DNA of 64,000 nucleotides, taken from the NCBI GenBank assembly GCA_001247695.2, contig LGRX02027647.1, positions 1 through 64,000 of the forward strand. The letters run 5' to 3'. The notes beneath the pieces were generated by a model. It was not told where the DNA came from, did no database searches, and saw only the letters and a list, made by a program, of their open reading frames with translations. The position numbers and the translations under genes are program-made. This DNA comes from Cymbomonas tetramitiformis. Lineage: Eukaryota > Chlorophyta > Pyramimonadophyceae > Pyramimonadales > Pyramimonadaceae. This document shows positions 36,667-45,103 of the stretch, piece by piece; the first letter of the stretch is position 1; each line of letters starts with the position of its first letter.

Positions 36667-39600
36667 TTGCGTCTAGTCATTGACTACAGACAGATCAATG
36701 AGATCACAGTCAAGGATAAGTACCCCCTCCCAGATGTCCAGAGTCTCTTAGATGACCTACAAGGGGCTACCGTCTTCTCTACGATGGATGCCCTTTGGGG
36801 ATTTTGGCAGGTTCCTATGAAAGCAGAGGACGTGGAGAAAACCGCAATGACTACGCACTTTGGAGCGTACGAGTGGTTGGTCATGCCCATGGGATTGTCA
36901 AACTCCCCAAGTACCTGGCAAAGGATGATGCAACAGTACCTCGGGCACCTACCCTTTTGCAGAGTATTTGTAGATGACATCATGATTTTCTCAGCTGAGG
37001 TTCCGGGTAAGAGCGCCCATGAGGTACACCTCGACCACCCCCGCCAGGTCTTGGAGGCGTGTCGAAAGAATTCCGTCTACCTTAAAAAGTCGAAAGTCAA
37101 ACTGTGCAAACGATCAGTCCGGTTCCTAGGGCATGTGGTGGATCGGGATGTATGCCGCCCACAGCAGGATAAGGTTGCGTCGGTACGCGATTGGCCAGAC
37201 CTAGAAACTGTCACACACGTGCGACAGTTCCTGGGCATGTGTGGCTTCTACCGGAGGTACATCCAGAACTTCGCAGATATCGCGTACCCGTTGACCCGCC
37301 TCACCAAATCCGGCGTGGACTGGGCCTGGGGCGAGAATGAGATCGCAGCATTTAAACAGCTAAAAACTGCTTTGATCTCCTCCCCAGCCTTGGCCCTACC
37401 CGATCAAAAGGGCGCAGCAGACGGTTCCAGACCCTTCTTCGTACAGACAGATGCCAGTGGAGTAGCACTAGGGGGTGTACTCATGCAGGATCAGGGACGA
37501 GGCTTGCAGCCCTTGGCCTTTGAAAGCCGGCAGTTCTCCAGCGCAGAGCAGAACTATCACGCTGGGGAACGGGAGCTTTGTGCCATCCATCATTGTACCA
37601 CGGTCACCTGGAGACATTATCTGATTTTTACATCATTTAAGCTCATGGGAGACCATAAACCCCTTCAGTGGCTCTTCGCCCCAGCTAGGGAGCTCAGCCG
37701 ACGTCAGACTCGCTGGTACGAGGACTTGGTAGAAGTAGGAGTCCATCAGATGGAGCACGTGCCAGGGCGCTGTTTGGTAGTACCAGATGCGCAGTCCCGG
37801 CGACCAGACTATCAGGAAATGTCAGCCAGAGAAGGTTTGAAGGAAAAAGGGATTGTGGATCGCGCCACGGATGGGCCCAGAGACTCCGCACCGATAGGCA
37901 AGGGGTCCGAAGAGGACGAGGATCCTACCTCTGTCCTCGGGGCAGTGGATCGCACCACCGATGGACCCGAGTACTCTGAGCCGAAAGGCAAGAGATGTGA
38001 AGAGGACGAGGATCCCACATCTGTCTTAGGCGCCACCTTCGAGTATAGTGATTCCGAGGACGAGTCCTTCCCTCCCACCAGTCCGGCACCGGTCATTGGT
38101 GAGCTCACCCATCTGAATGGGCTCACGTGGGTAGAGTCGCCGGCCCTCTGGCTGGACGCAGCTGCCACCCTAGCAGTAGGCGAGAAGTCCTTGAGGGATG
38201 CCGAATCGCTAGCAGTCATGACCAGAGCAGACCGAGCTAGGGAACAGGCCGCAGCAGAAGTCCAGAGTCATCCGGAGAAAGGAGCACCGGGGACCGACGA
38301 GTTCCCCCATCCTGAGACCCAGAGTCATCCAAAGGCAGCCGGAAAGGTACCTGAGCCCGTTAAGCCCCCAGAAGGTAGCTCCCACTACGACCAGGTCGTA
38401 GATCGCCAGGACTGGAAGCTGATCAGGGAGCGCTTTGAGGAGATAGCGGCCCAGTACGGGATGTTTGACGTTGACGCGTGTTGCGACTCCATGGGCGTTA
38501 ACCGGCAGGTTGACACCTACTGGACCGACTGCTTGAAGGAAAAGTGGCGCGGGAAACACGTTTGGTGTAACCCCCCTTACACGAAGGATTCGGACTTGAT
38601 AGAAAGAATTCTTCGGCATTTCCTTGCTGAGTGGCGCGCCGATCCAGAAAACACCTCGGCGATGTTCCTTCTGCCAGACTATGACGCTCCCTGGAGGCGG
38701 TTGATTCACCCCAAGTATGGGCTTCATCCGGTCAAGGTCTTTGACATGAAGGACGAAAAAGGTCGTCCCAACCACCTCTTCGAGTCCCCTGATGGAGGTC
38801 GGCCCCCGCTGCGCTGGCCGGTCCTTCTGGTGTGGGCCCCAGCAGCCAGCAGGGCAAAGCCCCGAGCGCCACCTGCGCGAAAGGACAGTGAAGCAGAACC
38901 CGACGAGCCTTTAGTCACTACAGGGGTTGCAGCAAAGGCCAGGGCAGCGTCAGGACCACTGAAGGCTGGTGAGTTCGTCCGCGCCTTGCAAGCGGAATAC
39001 GAACGCAGCCCGTACCTCAGTTCGTTGAAAGAAGAACTGATCGCAGCCCCACATCAGAGGACAGACACATTTCGCATGGTAGACGACATGATATGGCGAG
39101 TGGCAGAAGGGCGGTATCAGCTGGTGCTAGCTCAGGATTCCCCCCTCAGAGAGCTGGTGATGCGCGAAGCACACGAGTCCCCAGCAGCAGGGCACACAGG
39201 GAGGGATAAGACACTGGACAGGGTATCCCGTCGTTTTTGGTGGCCACGCATGAGCAAGGATGTCACCGACTGGTGCAAATCCTGCGTCGTGTGCCAACAG
39301 ACCCGGCCACGCAACGGGTATCCAGACGGTCAGCTTAACCCCCTGCAAGTCCCAGTAAGACTGTGGCAAGTGGTTAGTATCGACTTCGTCACTGGGCTGC
39401 CTCGCACAGAGCGAGGGTACGACGCGTTTGCTACCTTCACGGACAAGCTGTCCAAGATGGTGCACGTAGTCCCTATGCTTTACGCTGACAGCTCGGCTGC
39501 ACAGATCGCGCGCATGTATTTCGACCAAGTGTGGCGTTTGCACGGCGCTCCCATGAAGATCGTCTGTGATCGGGACTCCCGCTTCAGGGATGAGATGCAT

Positions 39601-41319
39601 CTCGAGCTACATCGGTTGATGGGAGTCCAGATTGCCTCTACCACGCCGTACCACCCGCAAGGTGATGGGCAGGCAGAGCACACAAACCACACGGTCGAAC
39701 GCATGTTGCGCGCGTATGTCGACGCCAACCAGCACGATTGGGATTTGTGGTGTACCCCGGTCGAGTACGCCATTAATGACTCTCGTTCCGCCGTCACGGG
39801 CTTCACCCCTTTTGAACTGACGTACGGTCACGCTCCGGCCTCTCAGCTGGACTTTTTCGTGGAAGCAGCACTTGCATCACGGAGAGGCCGAGCTAAGGGG
39901 GGGAGGGGCGCAGCAGTAAAAAGGGGTACAGCCCACGAGACAGCCCGCCAATTTGTTCGCCAGTTGCAGCTCGCTAGGGAAAAGCTGCTCTTAGCTCAGC
40001 AGCAGCAGGTCGCTCAGTACGACGCGCGTCACAGGTCCAGGAGTTACGCGGTAGGCGATGAGGTTTGGGTGGACGCCACGTACCTCACCCAGCCGGGCGA
40101 CTGCGGGTTGCACAAAAAATTGCTTAAGAAGCGCCTCGGGCCCCTTCGGGTGCTGGAAGTCTTTCACAGCGACAGGCAGATGGCCCTTCCCGCGAGCGAT
40201 AGAGGCGCACCGTCGGCCTATAGGTTGCAGACGCCTAAGCAGTGGAAAGTGCACGATGTGTTTACCGTGGACCGGCTTTCGCCGGTAGAGTCGGGCAGCC
40301 GCTTTGTTGAGAGAGCTAAGGAGATTTCCCCTCCTCCGTTGGACGTCAGCGGGCGCAAGGAAACCCACGTCGAGAGGGTGGAGCGTTCGCGTACGCGCCA
40401 GCGTCAGGGTAAGAGGTGGACGGAGTACCTGGTCAAGTGGACCGGAATGCCCCGCAGCGAGAACGAGTGGAAGACCCGAGAGGATCTGGAGTGGGACGGA
40501 GCCGGCAGGCCCGGCGTTCCCAACCGGGCGTTGTTGGAGTTTGAGAGGATCGAGGCTAAGAGAGTGGAGCGAGAGAAGCTTAGGGTCCGCAAGAGGCGCG
40601 ACGAATCCGCAGGAGCGGTATGGACTACGCTCTCGGAGGAGCTCAAGGTAGACGGAGCAATGCCATGGGTGCCAGAGGAGAGGTTTGATGAGGAAGTAGG
40701 AACTTTCGCGAGAGTATCTGCTCAGAGCACCCTGCCGCCAGTCAACGGAGCCGCAGCACTTGAGAAGGAGCCAGTCGGCCAGTCTAAGATTCTCGTATTG
40801 TTTTGTGGGACCGGGTCAGTCGAGAGGCAGTTCACTAAGCAATTTCCCAACAGCGAAGTAGTTGCCGTAGACATTCAGCCCAAGTGGGGCCCCACACATT
40901 GCGAGGATATCATGCGATGGGACTACCGACAGTTCAGACCAGGACACTTCGACGTAGTCTGGGCTAGCCCACCTTGTACAGAGTACAGCCAGGCGAAGAC
41001 GGTAGGCATCCGAGATTTGCGCGCTGCGGACAGGCGAGTTCGTAGGACATTGGAAATCATCCGGTACTTGAGGCCCGAAGCATACTTCATTGAGAACCCG
41101 AAGGGAAGAGAGCCCCACGGTTTGCACACGCGTCGATGCATGAGCAATCTACCAGCTCCGCACCTCGTCACGTACTGTAAATACGGGACCGCATACAGGA
41201 AGCCCACGCACATCTGGACCAACGTTCCGTTGCGCACACCCCTGCGAGTGTGTGATTCCGACACGCCTTGCGAGAGCGCATGCTGGCGGCTGCAGAGCGG
41301 GCGGTGGCGACTGATATGA
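36667..41319 (+). CDS. Pol: RT, RNase H, Dam-type adenine methyltransferase, integrase, chromodomain, C5-cytosine methyltransferase
   Basis: 1550 codons directly after the in-frame TAG; the first codon is TTG, so this is a continuation rather than an independent start. RT 1-210 (FVDD near 100). RNase H 250-380 (QTDAS, GDHKPLQWLF). Acidic linker with two 30-residue repeats ending EEDEDPTSVLGA. Dam-type DNA adenine methyltransferase 577-722 with FDVDACCDSMGVN and catalytic NPPY at 635-638. Integrase finger 835-878 (H..H..CKSCVVC). Integrase core 900-1010 (SIDFVTG, CDRDSRF, GQAEHTNHT). Chromodomain-like segment 1240-1300 (YLVKWTGM, NEWKTREDL). C5-cytosine methyltransferase 1374-1525 with motif I LFCGTGSVE, catalytic SPPC (Cys 1437), ENPKG and the C-terminal RKPTHIWTN. 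All catalytic residues I can identify are intact. The two methyltransferases would modify adenine and cytosine respectively. The stop is TGA. Confidence 0.9.
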   Translation: MRLVIDYRQINEITVKDKYPLPDVQSLLDDLQGATVFSTMDALWGFWQVPMKAEDVEKTAMTTHFGAYEWLVMPMGLSNSPSTWQRMMQQYLGHLPFCRVFVDDIMIFSAEVPGKSAHEVHLDHPRQVLEACRKNSVYLKKSKVKLCKRSVRFLGHVVDRDVCRPQQDKVASVRDWPDLETVTHVRQFLGMCGFYRRYIQNFADIAYPLTRLTKSGVDWAWGENEIAAFKQLKTALISSPALALPDQKGAADGSRPFFVQTDASGVALGGVLMQDQGRGLQPLAFESRQFSSAEQNYHAGERELCAIHHCTTVTWRHYLIFTSFKLMGDHKPLQWLFAPARELSRRQTRWYEDLVEVGVHQMEHVPGRCLVVPDAQSRRPDYQEMSAREGLKEKGIVDRATDGPRDSAPIGKGSEEDEDPTSVLGAVDRTTDGPEYSEPKGKRCEEDEDPTSVLGATFEYSDSEDESFPPTSPAPVIGELTHLNGLTWVESPALWLDAAATLAVGEKSLRDAESLAVMTRADRAREQAAAEVQSHPEKGAPGTDEFPHPETQSHPKAAGKVPEPVKPPEGSSHYDQVVDRQDWKLIRERFEEIAAQYGMFDVDACCDSMGVNRQVDTYWTDCLKEKWRGKHVWCNPPYTKDSDLIERILRHFLAEWRADPENTSAMFLLPDYDAPWRRLIHPKYGLHPVKVFDMKDEKGRPNHLFESPDGGRPPLRWPVLLVWAPAASRAKPRAPPARKDSEAEPDEPLVTTGVAAKARAASGPLKAGEFVRALQAEYERSPYLSSLKEELIAAPHQRTDTFRMVDDMIWRVAEGRYQLVLAQDSPLRELVMREAHESPAAGHTGRDKTLDRVSRRFWWPRMSKDVTDWCKSCVVCQQTRPRNGYPDGQLNPLQVPVRLWQVVSIDFVTGLPRTERGYDAFATFTDKLSKMVHVVPMLYADSSAAQIARMYFDQVWRLHGAPMKIVCDRDSRFRDEMHLELHRLMGVQIASTTPYHPQGDGQAEHTNHTVERMLRAYVDANQHDWDLWCTPVEYAINDSRSAVTGFTPFELTYGHAPASQLDFFVEAALASRRGRAKGGRGAAVKRGTAHETARQFVRQLQLAREKLLLAQQQQVAQYDARHRSRSYAVGDEVWVDATYLTQPGDCGLHKKLLKKRLGPLRVLEVFHSDRQMALPASDRGAPSAYRLQTPKQWKVHDVFTVDRLSPVESGSRFVERAKEISPPPLDVSGRKETHVERVERSRTRQRQGKRWTEYLVKWTGMPRSENEWKTREDLEWDGAGRPGVPNRALLEFERIEAKRVEREKLRVRKRRDESAGAVWTTLSEELKVDGAMPWVPEERFDEEVGTFARVSAQSTLPPVNGAAALEKEPVGQSKILVLFCGTGSVERQFTKQFPNSEVVAVDIQPKWGPTHCEDIMRWDYRQFRPGHFDVVWASPPCTEYSQAKTVGIRDLRAADRRVRRTLEIIRYLRPEAYFIENPKGREPHGLHTRRCMSNLPAPHLVTYCKYGTAYRKPTHIWTNVPLRTPLRVCDSDTPCESACWRLQSGRWRLI

Positions 41320-41612
41320 GAGTGGTCCCCCAACGACTGTATTCGACACCGCCGATGGAACGACTCCCCACATCGATACTTCTCCTGACGAGGGTGTGGT
41401 AAACCACCAGCCGCATCATCGTCGCCGTGCTTCGGGTCCAGAGACTCTTGGGAGAACCTTGCCAACACGCACGGAGCCTCAAGACGTGGTGACAGAGGAC
41501 CTCTCTCAAGCTCACGCGTCTCAACCTGGCTGGGAGCACTACATCCGGCTCCGGCTATGAGTCTGCAGCGGGTACTCAGCATAGTCGCAAACGACGAGAA
41601 CGGCGTCTCAAG

Positions 41613-42158
41613 TTGGAGAAGCATCGGAGGAAGGAGTTGACGGACCAGGAAATGTTGCAGAGGGTAGTACGCGCTGAGACCGCTCGGTTCCTCGCAGAGA
41701 CCGAGGCGGGGAGCTTACGCGATCAAATGGCTCAGCTAGAGGCTACTACAGCGGAGGGCGAGGTGGCCGAGGAACGGCGTCTAGCAAGAAGACGCCGGGC
41801 AAGCATGGACACCCCTGTGGTGTACGGGTCTGGTGAAGGCCAGCCACAGCATGCAGCGGGAGCGGCTGAGCATGCAACCAGCTCGGCAGAGCATGCAACA
41901 CAGCATGCAACACGGCCGGCTGAGCATGCAACATGCCCGGCTGAGCATGCAACCAGCTCAGCTAAGCATGCAACACAGCATGCAACACGGCCGGCTGAGC
42001 ATGCAACACGCCTCGCCCAGCATGCAACCGGTCAGTCTGAGCATACTACATGGGAAGCGTGTAGAGGGGGAGTATCCTTATTAAATACAACTGTATTCCT
42101 TAAGTACCTTCTGTATTTTGCTAGGATTTCCCAGTATTTCGGAACGCTTCCCATGTAG
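41613..42158 (+). CDS. Trailing ORF with Ala-Glu-His-Ala-Thr repeats
   Basis: 181 codons from a TTG; the frame is open further upstream. Residues 1-60 are a charged helical segment (DQEMLQRVVRAETARFLAE). Residues 75-145 are a low-complexity array of AEHAT-type repeats encoded by the 75-bp tandem repeat. The last 30 residues run into the inverted-repeat segment and are doubtful. A preceding piece (about 41340-41560) in another frame also looks coding-like, so a frameshift near 41560 may have split a longer third ORF. No known domain. Confidence 0.35.
   Translation: MEKHRRKELTDQEMLQRVVRAETARFLAETEAGSLRDQMAQLEATTAEGEVAEERRLARRRRASMDTPVVYGSGEGQPQHAAGAAEHATSSAEHATQHATRPAEHATCPAEHATSSAKHATQHATRPAEHATRLAQHATGQSEHTTWEACRGGVSLLNTTVFLKYLLYFARISQYFGTLPM
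41871..42040 (+). repeat. 75-bp tandem repeat built from AGCATGCAAC motifs
   Basis: The block ACCAGCTCxGCxxAGCATGC begins at 41877 and again at 41952 (75-bp period). Inside each, the AGCATGCAAC core recurs every 15-25 bp. SphI-type GCATGC palindromes dominate. Confidence 0.85.
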
Positions 42159-42159
42159 T
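42045..42159. repeat. 115-bp palindromic segment with perfect 16-bp terminal inverted repeats
   Basis: ACTACATGGGAAGCGT at 42045-42060 is the exact reverse complement of 42144-42159. The 83-bp interior is AT-rich and contains the purine tract GTAGAGGGGGAG at 42061-42072. It could be a MITE-like insertion or a hairpin at the 3' end of the gypsy element. No clear target duplication is visible. Confidence 0.75.
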
Positions 42160-42300
42160 GAGTACCTACGGTTATCTATGGCAGGTCTGCATAAGCCGAC
42201 ACCACGATCTTCGTACAATACCGCCTACTTACCGCCCATGCCCGCCTGCATTGCTCGCTCCCCAGCTCGCAAGTTAGTTATCAATTGATTGATGAACGGG

Positions 42301-42515
42301 AATCCTTGCCAAAATTGATTTATATTATATATATTAGTGTTTTGGCAATATTTCCCGTGATCGATCACAGAACGTTAATCCTTGCCAGTATTGATTTATA
42401 TTATATATATTAGTGTTCTGGCAATATTTACCGTAACTTATAAGTCCATACGCTAATCCTTGCCAATATTCATTTATATTATATATATTCTCGTTCTGGC
42501 AATATTTTCCGCTTT
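42301..42515 (+). repeat. Three tandem 76-bp units, each with an AT-rich stem-loop, upstream of the methyltransferase
   Basis: Units begin at 42301, 42377 and 42454 with AATCCTTGCC. Each contains TTGCCA, then an ATTTATATTATATATATT core, then TGGCAATATTT, so TTGCCA and TGGCAA can pair around an AT-rich loop. The third unit ends about 25 bp before the ATG of the methyltransferase gene. This is a candidate promoter or regulatory region. Confidence 0.85.
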
Positions 42516-42540
42516 TCTCACTTTTCTTTTCTATTATCTT

Positions 42541-43275
42541 ATGGGAACCCAAATATTCAATGCAGATTGTTTTGATATCTTGCCGAACATCGATTCCAAT
42601 TCAATCGATTTAGTTATCTTGGACTTACCGTACAATCAAACAGCATGCAAATTTGACAATCAAATCATTGATTTAGATCGGTTATGGAAACAATTGAAAC
42701 GTATCGGTAAACTTCGAACTGCATATGTATTTTTTTGTACACCTCGTTTCGGACATAAATTAATATCCAGCAACGAAAGAATGTTCAAATATGATATTGT
42801 ATGGCAGAAATCAATGAGTTCGGGATTCTGTCATTGTAATCACCAACCACTTCGATCGCACGAAATGTTATACATATTTTATGATAAGTTACCAACATAT
42901 AATCCACAAATGATTGACGGAATTCCTTATACACGCGTACCCGGTCGACGTACTGAATTGTATACTGGTAACAGCCCAAGAATCGATACTATATCTAATG
43001 GGAAACGGTTTCCGAAATCTGTAATAAGTATTGCTAATGGTAATTACAAAAGCAAGCACCCGACGGCGAAGCCTTATGGTATATTAGAGTGGATCGTTAA
43101 AACTTATTCAAATGAAAATGATAATGTACTGGACCCATTCATGGGCATCGGAACAACTGGCAAGGTATGCAAAGATAATAATCGAAACTTTATTGGAATT
43201 GAAACTGATCAAAAATATTATTCATGTTTATCACTGCAATGCATTTCAAGACAGGTAATACATGTAGGCTCTTGA
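42541..43275 (+). CDS. Beta-class DNA methyltransferase (N6-adenine or N4-cytosine), intronless
   Basis: 244 residues from the ATG at 42541; the 27 upstream codons in frame read through the AT-rich repeats and are unlikely to be translated. The catalytic motif DLPY (normally DPPY) is near the N-terminus. The mid-region YDIVWQKSMSSGF, LRSHEMLYIFY and LPTYNPQM is typical of this family. The SAM-binding motif DPFMGIGTTG is near the C-terminus. Catalytic motif before SAM motif is the beta-class order found in bacterial restriction-modification systems, phages and large DNA viruses. It is AT-rich, lacks introns, and differs from both methyltransferases in the gypsy element 1.2 kb upstream. Likely horizontal origin from a phage, bacterium or large DNA virus is inference. 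Its 3' end overlaps the last Cys-rich exon on the other strand by about 58 bp. Confidence 0.88.
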   Translation: MGTQIFNADCFDILPNIDSNSIDLVILDLPYNQTACKFDNQIIDLDRLWKQLKRIGKLRTAYVFFCTPRFGHKLISSNERMFKYDIVWQKSMSSGFCHCNHQPLRSHEMLYIFYDKLPTYNPQMIDGIPYTRVPGRRTELYTGNSPRIDTISNGKRFPKSVISIANGNYKSKHPTAKPYGILEWIVKTYSNENDNVLDPFMGIGTTGKVCKDNNRNFIGIETDQKYYSCLSLQCISRQVIHVGS

Positions 43276-44289
43276 TGACGCGGAAATATATCTATATTTT
43301 CTAAGTAGAATCGATGCATCGGACACACACACTTAGTACAATAAAAACATCTTTCCTTACAAGTAGCAAAACACCGATGACAGCCAAATTCGCCGGTGAA
43401 TTTCCATTTTGAATCCTGCAGACAAAAGAAATTATTTAATGATTGTAATCTAATCGACATAAATCCTTAACACATCTAAGACATGTGGGTTCTGCATGAG
43501 TGGGGTTTGGATTTTGAATTTCCAAATAGTACCGATGCTTCCCACACACATATTGTTCACATTCATAACAAATTCTATTGCACATACGATAACATAAACA
43601 ACACTGCTTGTTTTCTTCTTCCTGTAAATGCAAACCCGAAATTACTCATATCCCTAATATTACTTAATTATTGTTTATTCTACATGAGAACTTATTGTAA
43701 TTACCTGGTACATTCCCTACACATAACGACACCATTATCCCCTTCCTGACAATGCTTGCACAAGAAGACTCCACACTTATTACAAAACATGTCATCGGCA
43801 CATTGTGGGCAGTATGGTTCGTCTTCACAAATAAAGCACCCGTATGCTAACTGGTCAAACATAAATACTTCACAAATCCGACAAGAAAGTGGAGAGTCTT
43901 CATCATGATCCTGTAACAAATGAATAATTCAAAACAAATTTACCATTCACGAAGGGTTTTGGGATCGATTCCACCCCTAAAAACTTTCAAAACATATGCA
44001 TTTATTTCATTTCTAAGATCCTTCAAATGAGTCTTCAAAAGCTCTTTGATAACAGGATTCTCCCGAAAGTCTTGAAAAACGATATCAGGAGTTAATCTGG
44101 TTTTGTTTTGAATTCTTTTTGGCAGGATGTCCGTCCAAATCCTATACCGGGCGGTGTACATCATAATGTCAATCACCTGCTCATCATACTCGTCATTATT
44201 GGTGGGGTTTTGAGATATTACCGAATCAAATAACTTGTCAAAGGCATCGTTGTTATCGGAATCATCGTCGGAATCATCATTATCAGACT
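43218..44289 (-). CDS. Multi-exon gene with acidic segment and three Cys-rich zinc modules
   Basis: Four coding blocks. (1) 44289-43944: acidic Asp/Ser run (SDNDDSDDDSDNND), then a helical region (FRENPVIKELLKTHLKDLRNE). (2) 43910-43705: Cys-rich (CRICEV, CFICEDEPYCPQC, CNKCGVFLCKHC). (3) 43621-about 43450: CCLCYRMCNRICYECEQYVC, then HAEPTCLRC. (4) about 43417-43218: CHRCFATCKERCFYCTKCVC, then HQEPTCITC. Blocks 3 and 4 are clearly tandem copies of one another. Block starts follow TTTGCAG, TTACAG, TTTACAG or CTGCAG, and two blocks end in G|GTAA, so short introns (33 bp at 43911-43943, 83 bp at 43622-43704) are likely. However, the phases at those two junctions do not match in a simple splice, so the model may be wrong or the gene decayed. 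RING/PHD-like zinc binding is a guess; no family is recognised. Confidence 0.5.
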
Positions 44290-44411
44290 CTGCAAAATAC
44301 AGTACAATTACAATAGTAAAGTAAGTATTGTTCACTTGCTAGTGGAACCATTGTTTTCACTCTTAGCTAATAACTCTTCCTTTTGGGCTATCTCAACAAG
44401 GTTAAAATCCA

Positions 44412-44680
44412 ATTTCTTCTCTCCCCGATAAAGTGAAAATGCATTTCAGGTGAACAACAAGAAGTGAAAAAAGGAAGAATGCGTCCTTCTTTCAGAATAT
44501 CGCCACACCCCCCTCCCCGACAAGTGAAATTACACAACGGGCCCCGAAAATTTTAAAAATACACTTTAGTCTCTTTTTCTGAAAAAATGCACCGACACCT
44601 TCCCGAAAAAGTCAAAATGCAAATCAGGTGAAAAATATCAAGTGAAAATAAAAGGAACTTTCCTTTTTTCCAGAATAAGT
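44412..44680. repeat. About 75-bp direct duplication in AT-rich DNA
   Basis: 44422-44497 and 44610-44683 share CCCGA.AAAGT.AAAATGCA and TCAGGTGAA, then AAGTGAAAA, a run of AAGGAA and CAGAATA. It may be a duplicated exon-intron piece of the minus-strand gene; the order and spacing of the motifs match over about 75 bp. Confidence 0.6.
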
Positions 44681-44928
44681 ATGTCTCACAGAAAACATAA
44701 CAATGACAACCCTTGTCACCATTGACAGCTAATAAGAAAGTGAAATTGAACTGATAAGAAGAAGTCCGTGCTGAATATTTTTGAAACATAATATTATTGT
44801 CATCGATGACGATATTTTTAGGTGCTGAAAAAAAATCATTTTATACTTTATTTACAAAGTATAAAATATTTGTCATCGATGACGATATTTTTAGGTTGGA
44901 TGAAAACATCAAGTTACAACAACAAGCT
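44560..44928 (-). CDS. Putative exons with repeated NIVIDD peptide, unknown product
   Basis: Minus-strand reading from about 44928 gives KNVTDDKLVVVT. From 44889 it gives PKNIVIDDKYFIL, and after a possible 31-bp intron (GTAAAT to TTTTTTCAG, 44824-44854) the same motif returns as PKNIVIDDNNIMF. A further 45 residues follow (QKYSARTSSYQFNF, CHCYVFCETYLFW). The phase at that intron works (T|CA). There is no obvious start codon, so these are internal exons or remnants of a gene that also appears upstream. No known family. Confidence 0.35.
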
Positions 44929-44941
44929 TGTCATCGGTGAC
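44799..44941. promoter_or_regulatory. Cluster of three GTCATCGATGAC palindromes
   Basis: Exact 12-bp palindromes at 44799-44810 and 44872-44883 and a one-base variant (GTCACCGATGAC read on the minus strand) at 44930-44941. Four more exact copies lie at 45810, 45858, 47005 and 47071. They may be protein-binding sites, or may be kept because they encode Val-Ile-Asp-Asp on the minus strand. Confidence 0.55.
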
Positions 44942-45103
44942 GTTTTTCTCACTATTTGTAAAATAGGTCTGTCAACAAACAAATACCGCAGATAAACACC
45001 AGGAATAAATATTGCGACTGTCACAAAATAATATAAAGGTGTTGTTATTTACACCGGTTTACGCAGCTCTTGCTGCTTAACTTATTTCCAGACGCGTTCT
45101 AAT

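Larger units (their letters stand above)
29351..42072 (+). mobile_element. Large Ty3/gypsy retrotransposon carrying two DNA methyltransferase domains
   Basis: Plus-strand order: a large ORF with Trp repeats and coiled coil, Gag with zinc knuckle, an extra basic ORF, protease, reverse transcriptase, RNase H, Dam-type adenine methyltransferase, integrase, chromodomain, C5-cytosine methyltransferase, and a small trailing ORF. A purine-rich tract at 42062-42072 could be the polypurine primer. Integrase after RNase H and the chromodomain place it in the Ty3/gypsy chromovirus group. Both ends are approximate because LTRs were not found. Cytosine methyltransferases in LTR retrotransposons are published for Symbiodinium and Klebsormidium; I do not know of a precedent for a second, adenine-type enzyme in the same pol. 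Confidence 0.85.

Noticed and set aside
29744..41624. Minus-strand ORFs opposite the dual-methyltransferase gypsy element
   Set aside because: All overlap plus-strand coding with intact retroelement motifs and show no domain of their own.
42460..42540. N-terminal hydrophobic extension of the beta-class methyltransferase
   Set aside because: It is translation of the third AT-rich hairpin repeat; the conserved methyltransferase fold starts at the ATG at 42541.
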